This document shows, piece by piece, positions 20,022 to 31,155 of a stretch of DNA of 64,000 nucleotides. Each line of letters opens with the position of its first letter. Within the stretch, counting starts at the first letter, position 1. This stretch comes from Sandaracinus amylolyticus. Its GTDB lineage: Bacteria; Myxococcota_A; Polyangia; Polyangiales; Sandaracinaceae. A program made the translations under genes and the position numbers. The notes under the pieces are model-generated. The model made no database searches and was not told the origin of the DNA. It saw only the letters and a program-made list of their open reading frames with translations. The stretch is from positions 3,038,001 to 3,102,000 of the forward strand of contig NZ_CP011125.1 of the NCBI RefSeq assembly GCF_000737325.1, read 5' to 3'.

Positions 20022-20990
20022 ATGAGGCTCAGGGTGGGGCGGTTCGTGAGCGCTGCGCTCGCCGCGCTCGTGATCGCGTGCGGCAGCGGCGGTGGGGAGC
20101 AGAGCGGGGGAGGGCGACCGCGCGTCGCGGTGTCGATCTTCCCGCTCTACGACGTCGCGCGTCGTGTCGCGGGGGATCGCCTCGACGTCGTCTGCGTGCT
20201 CCCGCCCGGGCGCTCGGAGCACGGCTACGATCCGACGCCGCGCGAGGTCGCGCGGGTGGCCGATGCGCGCCTCGCGGTGCTCGTCGGGCTCGAGATGGAC
20301 GAGTGGGCCGAGCGCATCGTGCGCGGCGCGAGCGACGCCGAGCCCGAGATGCTCGAGCTCGGTCCGCGGCTCGAGCCGCGTCGTCTCACCGCGCACGAGG
20401 TCGGCGACGAGCTCGACGAGCACGAAGACGAAGAGCACCACGACGACGGCGCGCACGAGGACGAGCACCATCATCACCACGGCGGGATCGACCCGCACTT
20501 CTGGCTCGATCCGGTGCGCATGCGGCGCGCGGTGCCGCTCCTCGTCGAGGCGTTCTCGCGCATCGACGCCGAGGGCGCGGCCGGCTTCCGCGAGCGCGGC
20601 GCGCAGGTCGAGGCCGAGCTCGGTCGCCTCCACGACGAGATCGACGCACGCGCGCGCGCCTGGACGCGCCGCACGATCGTCACGTTCCATGGCTCGTTCG
20701 GCTACTACGCCGAGCGCTACGGCTTGAACATCGCCGCGGTGATCGAGCCGTTCCCCGGTCGCGAGCCGACGCCGCGCTACATGCAGGACGTGCTCGGCGC
20801 GATCCGCGCGAGCGGCGCGGCCGCGCTCTTCTCGGAGCCGCAGCTCGATCCGCGCCCGGCGCGCGTCGTCGCGCAGCAAGCGAACGTGCCGCTCTTCGAG
20901 CTCGATCCGATCGGCGGCAGCGGCACCAGCACGAGCTACGAAGCGCTGCTCCGCGCGAACACCGACGTGCTCGAGCGCGCGCTGCGATGA
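20022..20990 (+). CDS. znuA: Zinc ABC transporter substrate-binding lipoprotein
   Basis: 322 residues. The lipobox ends at Cys20 (LVIAC), so the protein is lipid-anchored. It has the cluster A-I binding-protein fold, with the metal-ligand regions EHGYDPTP (His67), DPHFWLDP (His159), TFHGSFGYYAERYG and an Asp near EPQLDPRPA. Residues 125-154 form the long His/Asp/Glu loop typical of zinc-specific ZnuA proteins. It starts a three-gene operon with the ATPase (ATGA overlap) and permease. No Zur box was recognised by eye upstream. Confidence 0.92.
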   Translation: MRLRVGRFVSAALAALVIACGSGGGEQSGGGRPRVAVSIFPLYDVARRVAGDRLDVVCVLPPGRSEHGYDPTPREVARVADARLAVLVGLEMDEWAERIVRGASDAEPEMLELGPRLEPRRLTAHEVGDELDEHEDEEHHDDGAHEDEHHHHHGGIDPHFWLDPVRMRRAVPLLVEAFSRIDAEGAAGFRERGAQVEAELGRLHDEIDARARAWTRRTIVTFHGSFGYYAERYGLNIAAVIEPFPGREPTPRYMQDVLGAIRASGAAALFSEPQLDPRPARVVAQQANVPLFELDPIGGSGTSTSYEALLRANTDVLERALR

Positions 20991-21787
20991 CGACGTCTTC
21001 GCGACAGCTCACGATCCCCGATCGCACGTCGCTGCCGATCGTGCTCGACGCGAAGCAGGTCAGCGTCGTGATCGAGTCGCGCGTGATCCTGCACGACGTG
21101 AGCTTCTGGATCCCGAAGGGCGAGTTCGTGTGTCTCTGCGGCCCGAACGGCGCGGGCAAGAGCACGTTCCTCAAGACGGTGCTCGGCCTCTTGAAGCCGA
21201 CGTCGGGCACGATCGAGATCCTCGGCAAGCCGGCCCACGAAGGGCGCCACGCGGTCGGCTACGTGCCGCAGCGAAAGAGCTTCGATCGCGACTTCCCGGC
21301 GCGCGCGATCGATCTGATCGTCGCGTCGATGCGCGGCACCTGGCCCTTCCGCATCACGGACCAGGAGCGCGAGCGTGCGCGCAAGGTGCTGCGTCGCGTC
21401 GGTGGTGAGCCGCTGCTCGACAAGCCGATCGCGGGACTCAGCGGTGGCGAGACCCAGCGCGTGTTCCTCGCGCGCGCGCTGGTGAACGACCCCGCGCTGT
21501 TGATCCTCGACGAGCCCACCGCGGGCGTCGACGTGAAGGGGCGCGGCGAGTTCCTCGACGTGCTCGCGGAAGTCTCGGCGTCCGACGAGCTCGCCGCGAT
21601 CCTCGTGACCCACAACCTCGCCGCGATCGCGCGCACCGCCGAGCGCGTCGTGTATCTCACGGACGGACACCTCACCGCGTGGGGCCTTCCGCACGAGCTG
21701 CTCGGCCGACGCTCGTTCGAGGCGCTGCACGACGGAGCCTCGGCGCGCGCGCTCGGCAGCGAGAGCGCGTTTCCCGACGAGGACTGA
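20987..21787 (+). CDS. znuC: Zinc ABC transporter ATP-binding protein
   Basis: 266 residues. Walker A GPNGAGKST at 52-60, signature LSGGETQR at 151-158, Walker B LLILDEP at 171-177 and the switch His in VTHNLA are all present. It powers import of the metal delivered by the lipoprotein. It starts inside the stop of the binding-protein gene, and its own stop directly abuts the permease start. The N-terminal 20 residues are an extra unstructured stretch. Confidence 0.93.
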   Translation: MTTSSRQLTIPDRTSLPIVLDAKQVSVVIESRVILHDVSFWIPKGEFVCLCGPNGAGKSTFLKTVLGLLKPTSGTIEILGKPAHEGRHAVGYVPQRKSFDRDFPARAIDLIVASMRGTWPFRITDQERERARKVLRRVGGEPLLDKPIAGLSGGETQRVFLARALVNDPALLILDEPTAGVDVKGRGEFLDVLAEVSASDELAAILVTHNLAAIARTAERVVYLTDGHLTAWGLPHELLGRRSFEALHDGASARALGSESAFPDED

Positions 21788-22609
21788 ATGGACTGGCTGC
21801 TCGAGCCGCTCTCGCAGAGCTTCATGATCCGCGCGCTGATCGCGGGGACGATCGTCGGCGGTCTCTGCGCGACGCTCGGTGTGTTCGTCGTGCAGCGCGG
21901 CCTCTCGTTCCTCGGCGACGGTCTCGCGCACGCGGCGTTCGGCGGCATCGCGCTCGGCTTGCTGATCGGCGTCGCGGTCGACCGCGCGACGTGGGTCGCG
22001 CTGCCGTTCACCGTCGCGATCGCGCTCGGGATCGCGTGGGTGCTGCGCCGCGGAAAGCTGCGCGGCGACGTCGCGGTCGGCGTGTTCTTCTCGGTGTCGT
22101 TCGCGCTCGGCGTGCTCTTCCTCGGGCTGCGCCCCAACGATGCGCCGCCGGTGAACGTCGAGTCGGTGCTCTTCGGATCGATCCTCGCGATCTCGAACAA
22201 CGATCTCTGGGTGGTCGCCGGTGTCGCGGTCGCGTCCGGGCTCGTGCTCGCCGCGACGTGGTCGCGCCTCGCGTTCGCGACGTTCGACGCCGAGCTCGCC
22301 GCGATCGCAGGCGTGCCCGTCGCCGCGCTCGACTCGATGCTGCTCGCGCTCGTCGCGGTCGTGATCGTCGTCGCGGTGAAGACGGTCGGCATCGCGCTCG
22401 TGAGCTCGTTCATCGTCATCCCCGCCGCGACCGCGCGCATGCTCGGCCGCACGCTGCCGGGCGTCGCTGCGTACGCGCTCGCGCTCGGGACCGGCGGCGC
22501 CGCGCTCGGTCTCTTGCTCAGCTACCACCTCAACGTCGCGAGCGGCGCGACGATCATCCTCACGCTCGGCGTGATCTTCGGCGTGGTGCTGCTCGCGAAG
22601 CGTCGTTGA
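21788..22609 (+). CDS. znuB: Zinc ABC transporter permease
   Basis: 273 residues, almost all hydrophobic, with eight or more helices. The family signature is seen in LIAGTIVGGLCATLGVFVVQRGLSFLGDGLAHAAFGGIALG and in VKTVGIALVSSFIVIPAATARML. It forms the membrane channel of the ABC-3 metal importer. It begins on the base after the ATPase stop, closing the operon. Confidence 0.93.
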   Translation: MDWLLEPLSQSFMIRALIAGTIVGGLCATLGVFVVQRGLSFLGDGLAHAAFGGIALGLLIGVAVDRATWVALPFTVAIALGIAWVLRRGKLRGDVAVGVFFSVSFALGVLFLGLRPNDAPPVNVESVLFGSILAISNNDLWVVAGVAVASGLVLAATWSRLAFATFDAELAAIAGVPVAALDSMLLALVAVVIVVAVKTVGIALVSSFIVIPAATARMLGRTLPGVAAYALALGTGGAALGLLLSYHLNVASGATIILTLGVIFGVVLLAKRR

Positions 22610-22637
22610 TCGAAGGCGCGGGACTACATCCCTCGTC

Positions 22638-23504
22638 GTGCGCTGGCAGCAAGGTCGACGAAGCACGAACGTCCGAGATCTCCGTGGCAGCGGTGGCGGA
22701 GGTGGTGCAATGCGCCTCCCCATCCCGATGCGCGCCGGCGGCGGTCTGGTCGCGCTCGCGGTGCTCGCGATCTCGCTCTTCCTCGGTGTCGATCCGAGCA
22801 TGCTCACCGGCGGTGGCGACGCTTCGTACCCGAGCGACGCGCCCGCCGTCGCGCCGCCCGCGAGCGACGCGACCGCGCAGTTCGTGTCGGTCGTGCTCGG
22901 CAGCACCGAGGACACGTGGCCCGCGCTGCTCGCGCGCCACGGCGTGCAGTACCCGCAGCCCGAGCTCGTGTTGTTCGATGGGCAGGTGCGCTCCGCGTGC
23001 GGCTTCCAGTCGGCCGCGGTGGGTCCGTTCTACTGTCCGCCCGACTCGCGCGTGTACCTCGACCTCTCGTTCTTCCGCGAGCTCGATCGCGAGTTCGGCG
23101 CGCCCGGCGACTTCGCGCAGGCGTACGTGATCGCGCACGAGGTCGGTCATCACGTGCAGAACGTGCTCGGCACGTCGTCGCAGGTCGACGCGCGCATGCG
23201 CGCGCTGCCCGAGGCGCAGGCGAACGCGCTGTCGGTGCGACAGGAGCTGCAGGCCGACTGCTACGCCGGCGTGTGGGGACATCACGCGGCGCAGCGCGGC
23301 CTGCTCGAGCCGGGCGACGTCGAAGAAGGCCTGCGCGCCGCCGCGGCGATCGGAGACGATCGACTGCAGGCGCGCGCCCGCGGCTACGCGGTGCCGGAGT
23401 CGTTCACGCACGGCAGCTCGGAGCAGCGCGTGCGCTGGTTCCGTCAGGGGCTCTCGGCGGGCGATCCCGCCGCGTGCGACACGTTCGCCGCGTCGTCGTT
23501 GTGA
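22638..23504 (+). CDS. YpfJ-type neutral zinc metallopeptidase
   Basis: 288 residues from a GTG. A Gly-rich start (RGSGGGGGAMRLP) and one membrane helix (GGLVALAVLAISLFLG, 35-50) are followed by a periplasmic domain with HEVGH at 167-171 and the third zinc ligand in RQELQADCYAGVWG. FYCPPDSRVYLDLSFF is also family-typical. The function of this family is poorly known. It lies 28 nt after the zinc importer and may be co-transcribed with it, which fits a zinc enzyme. Confidence 0.88.
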   Translation: MRWQQGRRSTNVRDLRGSGGGGGAMRLPIPMRAGGGLVALAVLAISLFLGVDPSMLTGGGDASYPSDAPAVAPPASDATAQFVSVVLGSTEDTWPALLARHGVQYPQPELVLFDGQVRSACGFQSAAVGPFYCPPDSRVYLDLSFFRELDREFGAPGDFAQAYVIAHEVGHHVQNVLGTSSQVDARMRALPEAQANALSVRQELQADCYAGVWGHHAAQRGLLEPGDVEEGLRAAAAIGDDRLQARARGYAVPESFTHGSSEQRVRWFRQGLSAGDPAACDTFAASSL

Positions 23505-23519
23505 TCGCGTGAGAGTACG

Positions 23520-24098
23520 ATGGGGGCCTCCTGCGGAGGTCCCGTGCGCGCATCTCGATCCGTGGTGCTCTCGCTGCTCGTGCTCTCGCTCGTCGCGTGC
23601 GGCGACGACGACGGAGGCTCGGGCGGCGGTGACGGCGGTACGCGCGGCGACTGCGAGGACGGCCCGCTCGCCGCGCCGATCCCCGACTGCTCGCCCGCTC
23701 CGCTTCCGAGCACCGGCGACCCTGCCGCGGACTGCGTCGCGCGCATCAACCAGCTGCGCTGGGAGTGCCAGTGCCTGCCGCCGCTCGCGCGCTGGACCGA
23801 GGGCGAGTCGTGCGCATCGATGCACGCCGAGCACGACAGCACGCGCTCGCCGCACGCCGGCTTCGGCGACGGCATCTGCTCGCCGGGCGGGTTCGGACAG
23901 AACGAGTGCCCGGGGTGGGGCAGCGTCGACGACACGATCAGCGGGTGCCTCCAGCTCATGTGGGACGAAGGCCCGGGCGAGGACTTCGCAGCGCACGGCC
24001 ACTACCTGAACATGACGAACCCGGACTTCGGCGAGGTGGCCTGCGGGTTCTTCACGACGCCCGACGGCGAGGTCTGGGCGGTCCAGAACTTCCAGTGA
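23520..24098 (+). CDS. CAP/SCP-domain lipoprotein
   Basis: 192 residues. The lipobox is LSLVACG near residue 27, followed by a Gly/Asp linker. The remaining part resembles a CAP (SCP/PR-1) domain: INQLRWECQCLPPLAR, SCASMHAEHDSTRSPHAGFG with the His and Glu, GQNECPGWGSVDDTISGCLQLMWDEG, and HGHYLNMTNPDFGEVACGFF with the second His. Eleven or so cysteines suggest disulfides and an exported location. CAP proteins bind lipids or act as proteases; the role here is unknown. A GTG at 23544 is an alternative start. Confidence 0.75.
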   Translation: MGASCGGPVRASRSVVLSLLVLSLVACGDDDGGSGGGDGGTRGDCEDGPLAAPIPDCSPAPLPSTGDPAADCVARINQLRWECQCLPPLARWTEGESCASMHAEHDSTRSPHAGFGDGICSPGGFGQNECPGWGSVDDTISGCLQLMWDEGPGEDFAAHGHYLNMTNPDFGEVACGFFTTPDGEVWAVQNFQ

Positions 24099-24166
24099 AT
24101 CACCCCAATTCCTGAGACAAAACTCGTTGCTTGCGTCCATGCGCATCGTCGCATATATCGTCCGCC

Positions 24167-26596
<2,430 letters not shown>

Positions 26597-26704
26597 CCTT
26601 CTGCGAAGCCGGCCCGGGTCCCCCACCCGCCCGAAGCGCTCTCGACGCGTCGCGCCCGTCGGCGCGACACGTCTTCGCTGCTGATTCCGTAGCGCTCCGC
26701 GCAC

Positions 26705-26753
26705 GAGGACGAGCCGCCCGCTGCCGAACGCAGCGAGGCGGCTCGTTCCTTTT
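26705..26753 (+). terminator. Terminator between ahcY and the convergent gene
   Basis: ACGAGCCGCC pairs with GGCGGCTCGT, with an inner CGCTGC/GCAGCG stem and a GAAC-type loop, followed on the plus strand by TTCCTTTT. It separates ahcY from the convergent gene ending at 26756. Confidence 0.75.
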
Positions 26754-26755
26754 CG

Positions 26756-27808
26756 TCACTCGGTGATCGCGAGACCCGCCCAGCCGGCGAGCGAGCCACC
26801 GCTCACCGCTGCGACCGGGATCGCGCCGACGCGCGCTTCGAAGCCGAGCACCGCTGCGCCCACCTCGACGCCGAAGCGCAACGAGAGCGGGCCCACGACG
26901 CGCACGTCGAGCTCGCACACGCCGCCCAGCGCGACCACCGGGCCCGCGCCGTCGCCGGCCGGCGTCGCCGGGTCGTACGGTCGTCCCTCCGCCCACGCGA
27001 CGCCTGCCGCGACGCGACCGCCGAGCGTCAGCAGCACGTCGCGCCCGAGCGCTCCGGCCCACGCGAGCGCGATGCCCGCCGTCGCGAGTCCCACGTCGAT
27101 CTCGCCGAGGGGATCGAGCGCGACGCCGGCCACCACCTCCGCGTCGATGCGCACCACGAGCGGCGCGAGCGCCGCGACGTCGACCGAGAGCCGACCTCCG
27201 AGCGGCGCGATCCCTCCGCTCGGGAACGCGCGCACCACGAACGCCGCTGCGACGGCGGTGCTCGCCGCGCGCGTCTCGGGCTCGGCGGGCGCGACGGGCG
27301 GCGCAGGCTCGATCGGCGCGTGCTGCACGATCGGGGCGTCGTCCTGCGGGGCCTCCTCGATCGGCTCGGGTGCGGCGCTCGGCGCGGATCGCAGCAGCTC
27401 GGCGAGCGCGAGGGCCAGGGCACGCAGGCGCGCGCTCTCCGCGGTGCCGCTCACGTCGATGCGCTGCGCGACGAGCACGTTCCCCGCGAGGTCCTCGACG
27501 CTCACCGCGAATGCCGCCGCGCCGATCTCGCAGCGCTCGAGCGCGAGCTGCACCACCCGCACTTCTTCCGTGGGGGCACGCGAGATCGGCGCGCCGCGTC
27601 CGGCGAGACGCACCTCCTCGATGCCGTCGTCGTGGAGCTCGACCTCGAGCCGCGCGATCAGCGCATCGGTCTCGATCGGCGCGTCGGCGCACGGCTCCAC
27701 GTCGAGCAACAACGCCCGCGGCGCCTGCGCGCTCGCGAAGGGCGCGCCGAGCGTGATCGCGAGCGCGATGCTCACACCAGCGATGCACCGAGACCGTGTG
27801 GCGATCAC
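26756..27808 (-). CDS. Exported protein of unknown function in a sigma/FecR operon
   Basis: 350 residues from a GTG overlapping the previous stop (GTGA). A signal peptide (GVSIALAITLGAPFASAQA) precedes an alpha/beta domain (PRALLLDVEPCADAPIETDALIARLEVEL, VQLALERCEIGAAAFAVSVEDLAGNVL), a Pro/Ala/Glu linker at about 145-185 and a C-terminal half of repeated hydrophobic strands that could be a beta-barrel (LSVDVAALAPLVVRIDAEVVAGVAL, PLSLRFGVEVGAAVLGFEARVG). It is the third gene after the sigma factor and the FecR-TPR protein and may be their output or sensor. Confidence 0.7.
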   Translation of the reverse strand: MIATRSRCIAGVSIALAITLGAPFASAQAPRALLLDVEPCADAPIETDALIARLEVELHDDGIEEVRLAGRGAPISRAPTEEVRVVQLALERCEIGAAAFAVSVEDLAGNVLVAQRIDVSGTAESARLRALALALAELLRSAPSAAPEPIEEAPQDDAPIVQHAPIEPAPPVAPAEPETRAASTAVAAAFVVRAFPSGGIAPLGGRLSVDVAALAPLVVRIDAEVVAGVALDPLGEIDVGLATAGIALAWAGALGRDVLLTLGGRVAAGVAWAEGRPYDPATPAGDGAGPVVALGGVCELDVRVVGPLSLRFGVEVGAAVLGFEARVGAIPVAAVSGGSLAGWAGLAITE

Positions 27809-28932
27809 TCCGTCGTTCCGATGCGCCGCATGGCATCGATCTCGCGGCCGCTCGGATACTCCACGACGTACTGTGCAGCGACGGCCCGCGCGCCGTCGAG
27901 ATCGCCCAGCGCGCGACGCGCATGCGCGAGGCGAGCGAGCGCGTCGGCACGCAGCGCGTCGGGCACGTCGAGCGCGAGCGCGGTCTCGAACGCGCGCTCC
28001 GCGCGCTCGTACTGACCGAGGTTCGCCGCGAGACGACCGAGCGTGAACGCCGCGAGCGCGGCGCGCGGATCGCGCCGGTGACGGCGCACGACGTGCTCGA
28101 GCGGCACCATCGCGTCGGCGGTGTGACCCGACAGGCGCGCGACGTCGGCGATCAGGAAGAGATCGTCGACGCTCGCGCGCTCGCACGTGCTCTCGAGCCG
28201 CTCGCCGATCGCCGCATACGCGTCGTCCCACGCGCCGCGCTCGGCGGCCTCGCGCCACCGCGGCCGCGCAGGGGTGGTCGCGCGCGGTGCCGCGGCCTCG
28301 GGCGGAGGCGCTGCTTCGCGCTCCGGCTCGAATCGCGGCGGTGGAATCGGCGCCGGCGCGGCGACCTCGATGCGCTCGCCCGCGCCGAGCGTGCGCGCGC
28401 GATCCGGGACGTGCTCACCGCGCACCAGCACCGCGCCGCGCTCGACCTCGACCACGACGCGCTCCTCGGCGCGCGCGATCGTGAAGCGCGTCCCGACCAC
28501 GACGACGGTCGCGAGCCCGCATTCGATCGTCCAGCGACGCGGTCCGCCCGGCACCACGTCGAAGCGCGCGGTGCCCCGCTCGAGGAGCAGCACGAGATCA
28601 CGATCGTCGTTCTGCAGCCGGCGAAGCCGCGCCGACGCTTCGACCGTGATGATCGATCCGTCGTCGAGGCGGGTCACACCCGCGAGCAGCGCCGGCAAGG
28701 GCCCGCCGCCCTCGAGGCGCAGCGGCAGCGGCGCGCGCGCTTCGTGCACCTCGCCGCGCGGCATCGTGACGATCGCCAGCAGCGCGATCGCCGCCACCAC
28801 CACCGCGCTCGCCGCTGCGACGCGCCGTCGCGGCCGCGGTGCGCTCGCGCGGCGCACCATCGCCGCGACCTCGTGATCCTCGAACGGATCGCGGAGCACG
28901 CGCTTCACCGGGAGAGGAAGTCGCTTCGCCAC
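27805..28932 (-). CDS. FecR-domain membrane protein with TPR repeats
   Basis: 375 residues from a GTG 3 nt after the sigma-factor stop. A cytoplasmic N-terminus (1-37) is followed by one membrane helix (38-56, VAAASAVVVAAIALLAIV). Next comes a FecR domain (about 75-175: TRLDDGSIITVEASARLRRL, LLLERGTARFDVVPG, VVVVGTRFTIARAEERVVVEVERGAVLV, GERIEV), a Pro/Arg linker and C-terminal TPR-like repeats (AFTLGRLAANLGQYERAERAFETAL). FecR-type proteins act as anti-sigma or signal transducers for ECF sigma factors; this one is adjacent to its likely partner. Confidence 0.82.
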   Translation of the reverse strand: MAKRLPLPVKRVLRDPFEDHEVAAMVRRASAPRPRRRVAAASAVVVAAIALLAIVTMPRGEVHEARAPLPLRLEGGGPLPALLAGVTRLDDGSIITVEASARLRRLQNDDRDLVLLLERGTARFDVVPGGPRRWTIECGLATVVVVGTRFTIARAEERVVVEVERGAVLVRGEHVPDRARTLGAGERIEVAAPAPIPPPRFEPEREAAPPPEAAAPRATTPARPRWREAAERGAWDDAYAAIGERLESTCERASVDDLFLIADVARLSGHTADAMVPLEHVVRRHRRDPRAALAAFTLGRLAANLGQYERAERAFETALALDVPDALRADALARLAHARRALGDLDGARAVAAQYVVEYPSGREIDAMRRIGTTE

Positions 28933-28934
28933 GC

Positions 28935-29543
28935 TCAGTCCTCCTCCGGCTCGAACGACACGTGGGCGCGCACGTGCTCGTCCGCGCGCGCGATGCGCCG
29001 CTTCACCGTCGCGAGCGAGCACCCGCAGCTCCGCGCGACGTCTTCGAGCGGCATGTCCTCGACGTACCGCAGCGACCACGCGATGCGATCGGCGGCCGCG
29101 AGCTTCGCGAGCGCGCGGTCGAGCAGCGCGAGCTCGGCGCGCTGGTCCGGCGAGCACGCGTCGCTCGCGAGCGATGCGAGGCCGCCTTCGGGCTCTCCCG
29201 ACGCGAGCCCGAGCGCGCGCAGCAGCGTCCGCCGGCGAAACCGTCGGTGCACCTTGCGCACCGCGATCTGCATCATCCAGGAGCGCACCGCGTCGGGATC
29301 GCGCAGGTGCGGGAGCTCCGCGAGCGTCGCCTCGATCGTGTCCTGCACCACGTCCTCGGCGTCGAGCCGATCACCGAGCAGGCGCGCGACCGTCGCCGCG
29401 ACGTCGGCGAAGTGGCGGCGGACCAGCGCGTCCTCGGCCCAACGATCGCCGCCTCGCGCGCGCTGCACGAGCTCGCGATCGCTGAGCGCGTCCGCCGTCC
29501 GCAGCGTGACGACGCGCGGCGCGCGCAGGCGCGACGGCTTCAT
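28935..29543 (-). CDS. ECF-type RNA polymerase sigma factor
   Basis: 202 residues. Region 2 is seen in DALVRRHFADVAATVARLLGDRLDAEDVVQDTIEATL and VRSWMMQIAVRKVHRRFRRR. Region 4 is LAAADRIAWSLRYVEDMPLEDVARSCGCSLATVKRRIARADEHVR. The ATG at 29543 follows a GGAG ribosome-binding site by 6 nt. The downstream FecR-TPR gene is the probable regulator of its activity. The gene set is divergent from the haem-motif lipoprotein operon, with 97 bp between. Confidence 0.9.
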   Translation of the reverse strand: MKPSRLRAPRVVTLRTADALSDRELVQRARGGDRWAEDALVRRHFADVAATVARLLGDRLDAEDVVQDTIEATLAELPHLRDPDAVRSWMMQIAVRKVHRRFRRRTLLRALGLASGEPEGGLASLASDACSPDQRAELALLDRALAKLAAADRIAWSLRYVEDMPLEDVARSCGCSLATVKRRIARADEHVRAHVSFEPEED

Positions 29544-29640
29544 GCGCTCCACACCATGTTCATTCGGGACCACCAGCCTCGTGGATCGGCTCACGATGTT
29601 CCACGTGAGCCGTCCCGCGCGGCTGATGGTCCACAACGAG

Positions 29641-31155
29641 ATGCACCGCGTTCGCTCGATCTCGATGCTCTCGTGCCTGCTGTGCGTCGCCGTCGGCGCG
29701 TGCACACAGGGCGTCCGCGTCTTCGATCCCGACGGCGGCGACGGCCCCGATGCCTTCGCGCCGCCGCCCGACGCCGGCCCGTCGCGTCGCGTCTTCGTCG
29801 ACGACGGCATCGACCCGGACATCGAGCGTCGCTTCGACGAGGCGGGCGCGAGCCCCGCCGCGCCTCCGTCGCTCGTCTACCCCGAGGACGGCACGCTCAT
29901 CCCGCCGAACCTCCGTGGCGTCGACTTCCACTTCCATCCGAGCGGGTTCCAGACCTTCGAGATCACGCTCTCACAGCACGGCGAGCCCGCCGTCGTCGTG
30001 TACACGTGGTGCACGCCGATGGGCACCGGGTGCACGTTCCAGCCCGGCACCGAGATCTGGGAGGAGCTCGCGCGCCGCCGCCCCGACGGCCCGTTCGAGG
30101 TGCGCATCCGCGGCCTCGCCGGGGACCTCGCGAGCACGCCGTCGGAGCCGATCCACGTCGAGCTCGCCGACGAGCCGATCCTCGGCGGGATCTACTTCTG
30201 GACCGTCGAGCCTCCGTCGATCCGTCGCTACGAGTTCGGCCTCGCGCGCCGCAGCTCCGAGCTCTTCCTGAGCGGCGCCGAGGAGGGCAGCTGCATCGGC
30301 TGTCACGCGCTCTCGCGCGACGGCTCGCGCATCGCGGTCGGCGTCGCGGGGCCGAGCGGCGAGCCGGGCTCGCGCATCTACGACGTCGCGTCGCGCACGA
30401 TGGTGCTCGATGCGCCGGTGCCCGGCGATCTCGTCTCGTACGGCCCGACCGGCGACATGCTCGTGAGCGGCGCGATGACCGACGCGCCGGTCCGCTTCTT
30501 CTCCGCCGACGGCGCGCTCCTGCACGACCTCGGCGTCGTCGGTCGCGGCGGCGACTGGTCGGCGGACGGCGAGCACGCCGTGTACGCCGCGCACTTGCTG
30601 TCGGGCCCGTCCGAGCTCCACCTCGTCACGCGCGACGGTGACGCGTGGAGCGAGCCGCGCGTGATCCCGACGCCGACCACCGACGCCGAGGCGTTCCCCG
30701 CGTTCGCGCCCGACGCGCACTGGATCTCGTACGTCGGCACCGACACCGCGAACCCGACGCGCTCGCTGCTCGCGGTGCTGCACGTCGCGGACGAGCAGGT
30801 CGTGCACCTGCGCCGCGCCGCCGTCGACGACGACGTCACGTTCGCGCGATGGAACCCGAACCCGTACTCGCACCGCGGCCGGCGCATCTTCTGGCTCACG
30901 TTCTCGAGCCGCCGCGACTACGGCCTGCTCTCCGACGCGAACCGGCAGATCTGGATGGCCGCGTTCGATCCCGAGGCCGATCCCGAGGACCCGTCGCGCC
31001 CTGCGTTCCGCATCCCGGCGCAGACGTACGGCGTCGGCAACTTCATCGCGCAGTGGGCGCTCTCGGTGAGGCGGCAGCCGTGCGAGACCGACGCCGACTG
31101 CCCCGACGGCGAGGAGTGCCACGACGGCTTCTGCCGCCCGCGGGGGCCGGAATGA
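29641..31155 (+). CDS. TolB-like beta-propeller lipoprotein with a c-type haem motif
   Basis: 504 residues with this start; ATGs at 29626 and 29596 are alternatives. The lipobox ends at Cys21 (VAVGAC), then comes an Asp/Pro linker. One CxxCH motif is at 218-222 (SCIGCHALSRDG). The second half has TolB/WD40-like strands (SRIYDVASRTMVL, GDWSADGEHAVYAAHLL, FPAFAPDAHWISYVGTD, IFWLTFSSRRDYGL). It closes with a Cys-rich hook (CETDADCPDGEECHDGFC). The combination suggests a surface or periplasmic haem protein, perhaps in electron transfer, but the single haem site and lack of an electron partner leave this open. It is coupled to the next gene by an ATGA overlap. Confidence 0.75.
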   Translation: MHRVRSISMLSCLLCVAVGACTQGVRVFDPDGGDGPDAFAPPPDAGPSRRVFVDDGIDPDIERRFDEAGASPAAPPSLVYPEDGTLIPPNLRGVDFHFHPSGFQTFEITLSQHGEPAVVVYTWCTPMGTGCTFQPGTEIWEELARRRPDGPFEVRIRGLAGDLASTPSEPIHVELADEPILGGIYFWTVEPPSIRRYEFGLARRSSELFLSGAEEGSCIGCHALSRDGSRIAVGVAGPSGEPGSRIYDVASRTMVLDAPVPGDLVSYGPTGDMLVSGAMTDAPVRFFSADGALLHDLGVVGRGGDWSADGEHAVYAAHLLSGPSELHLVTRDGDAWSEPRVIPTPTTDAEAFPAFAPDAHWISYVGTDTANPTRSLLAVLHVADEQVVHLRRAAVDDDVTFARWNPNPYSHRGRRIFWLTFSSRRDYGLLSDANRQIWMAAFDPEADPEDPSRPAFRIPAQTYGVGNFIAQWALSVRRQPCETDADCPDGEECHDGFCRPRGPE

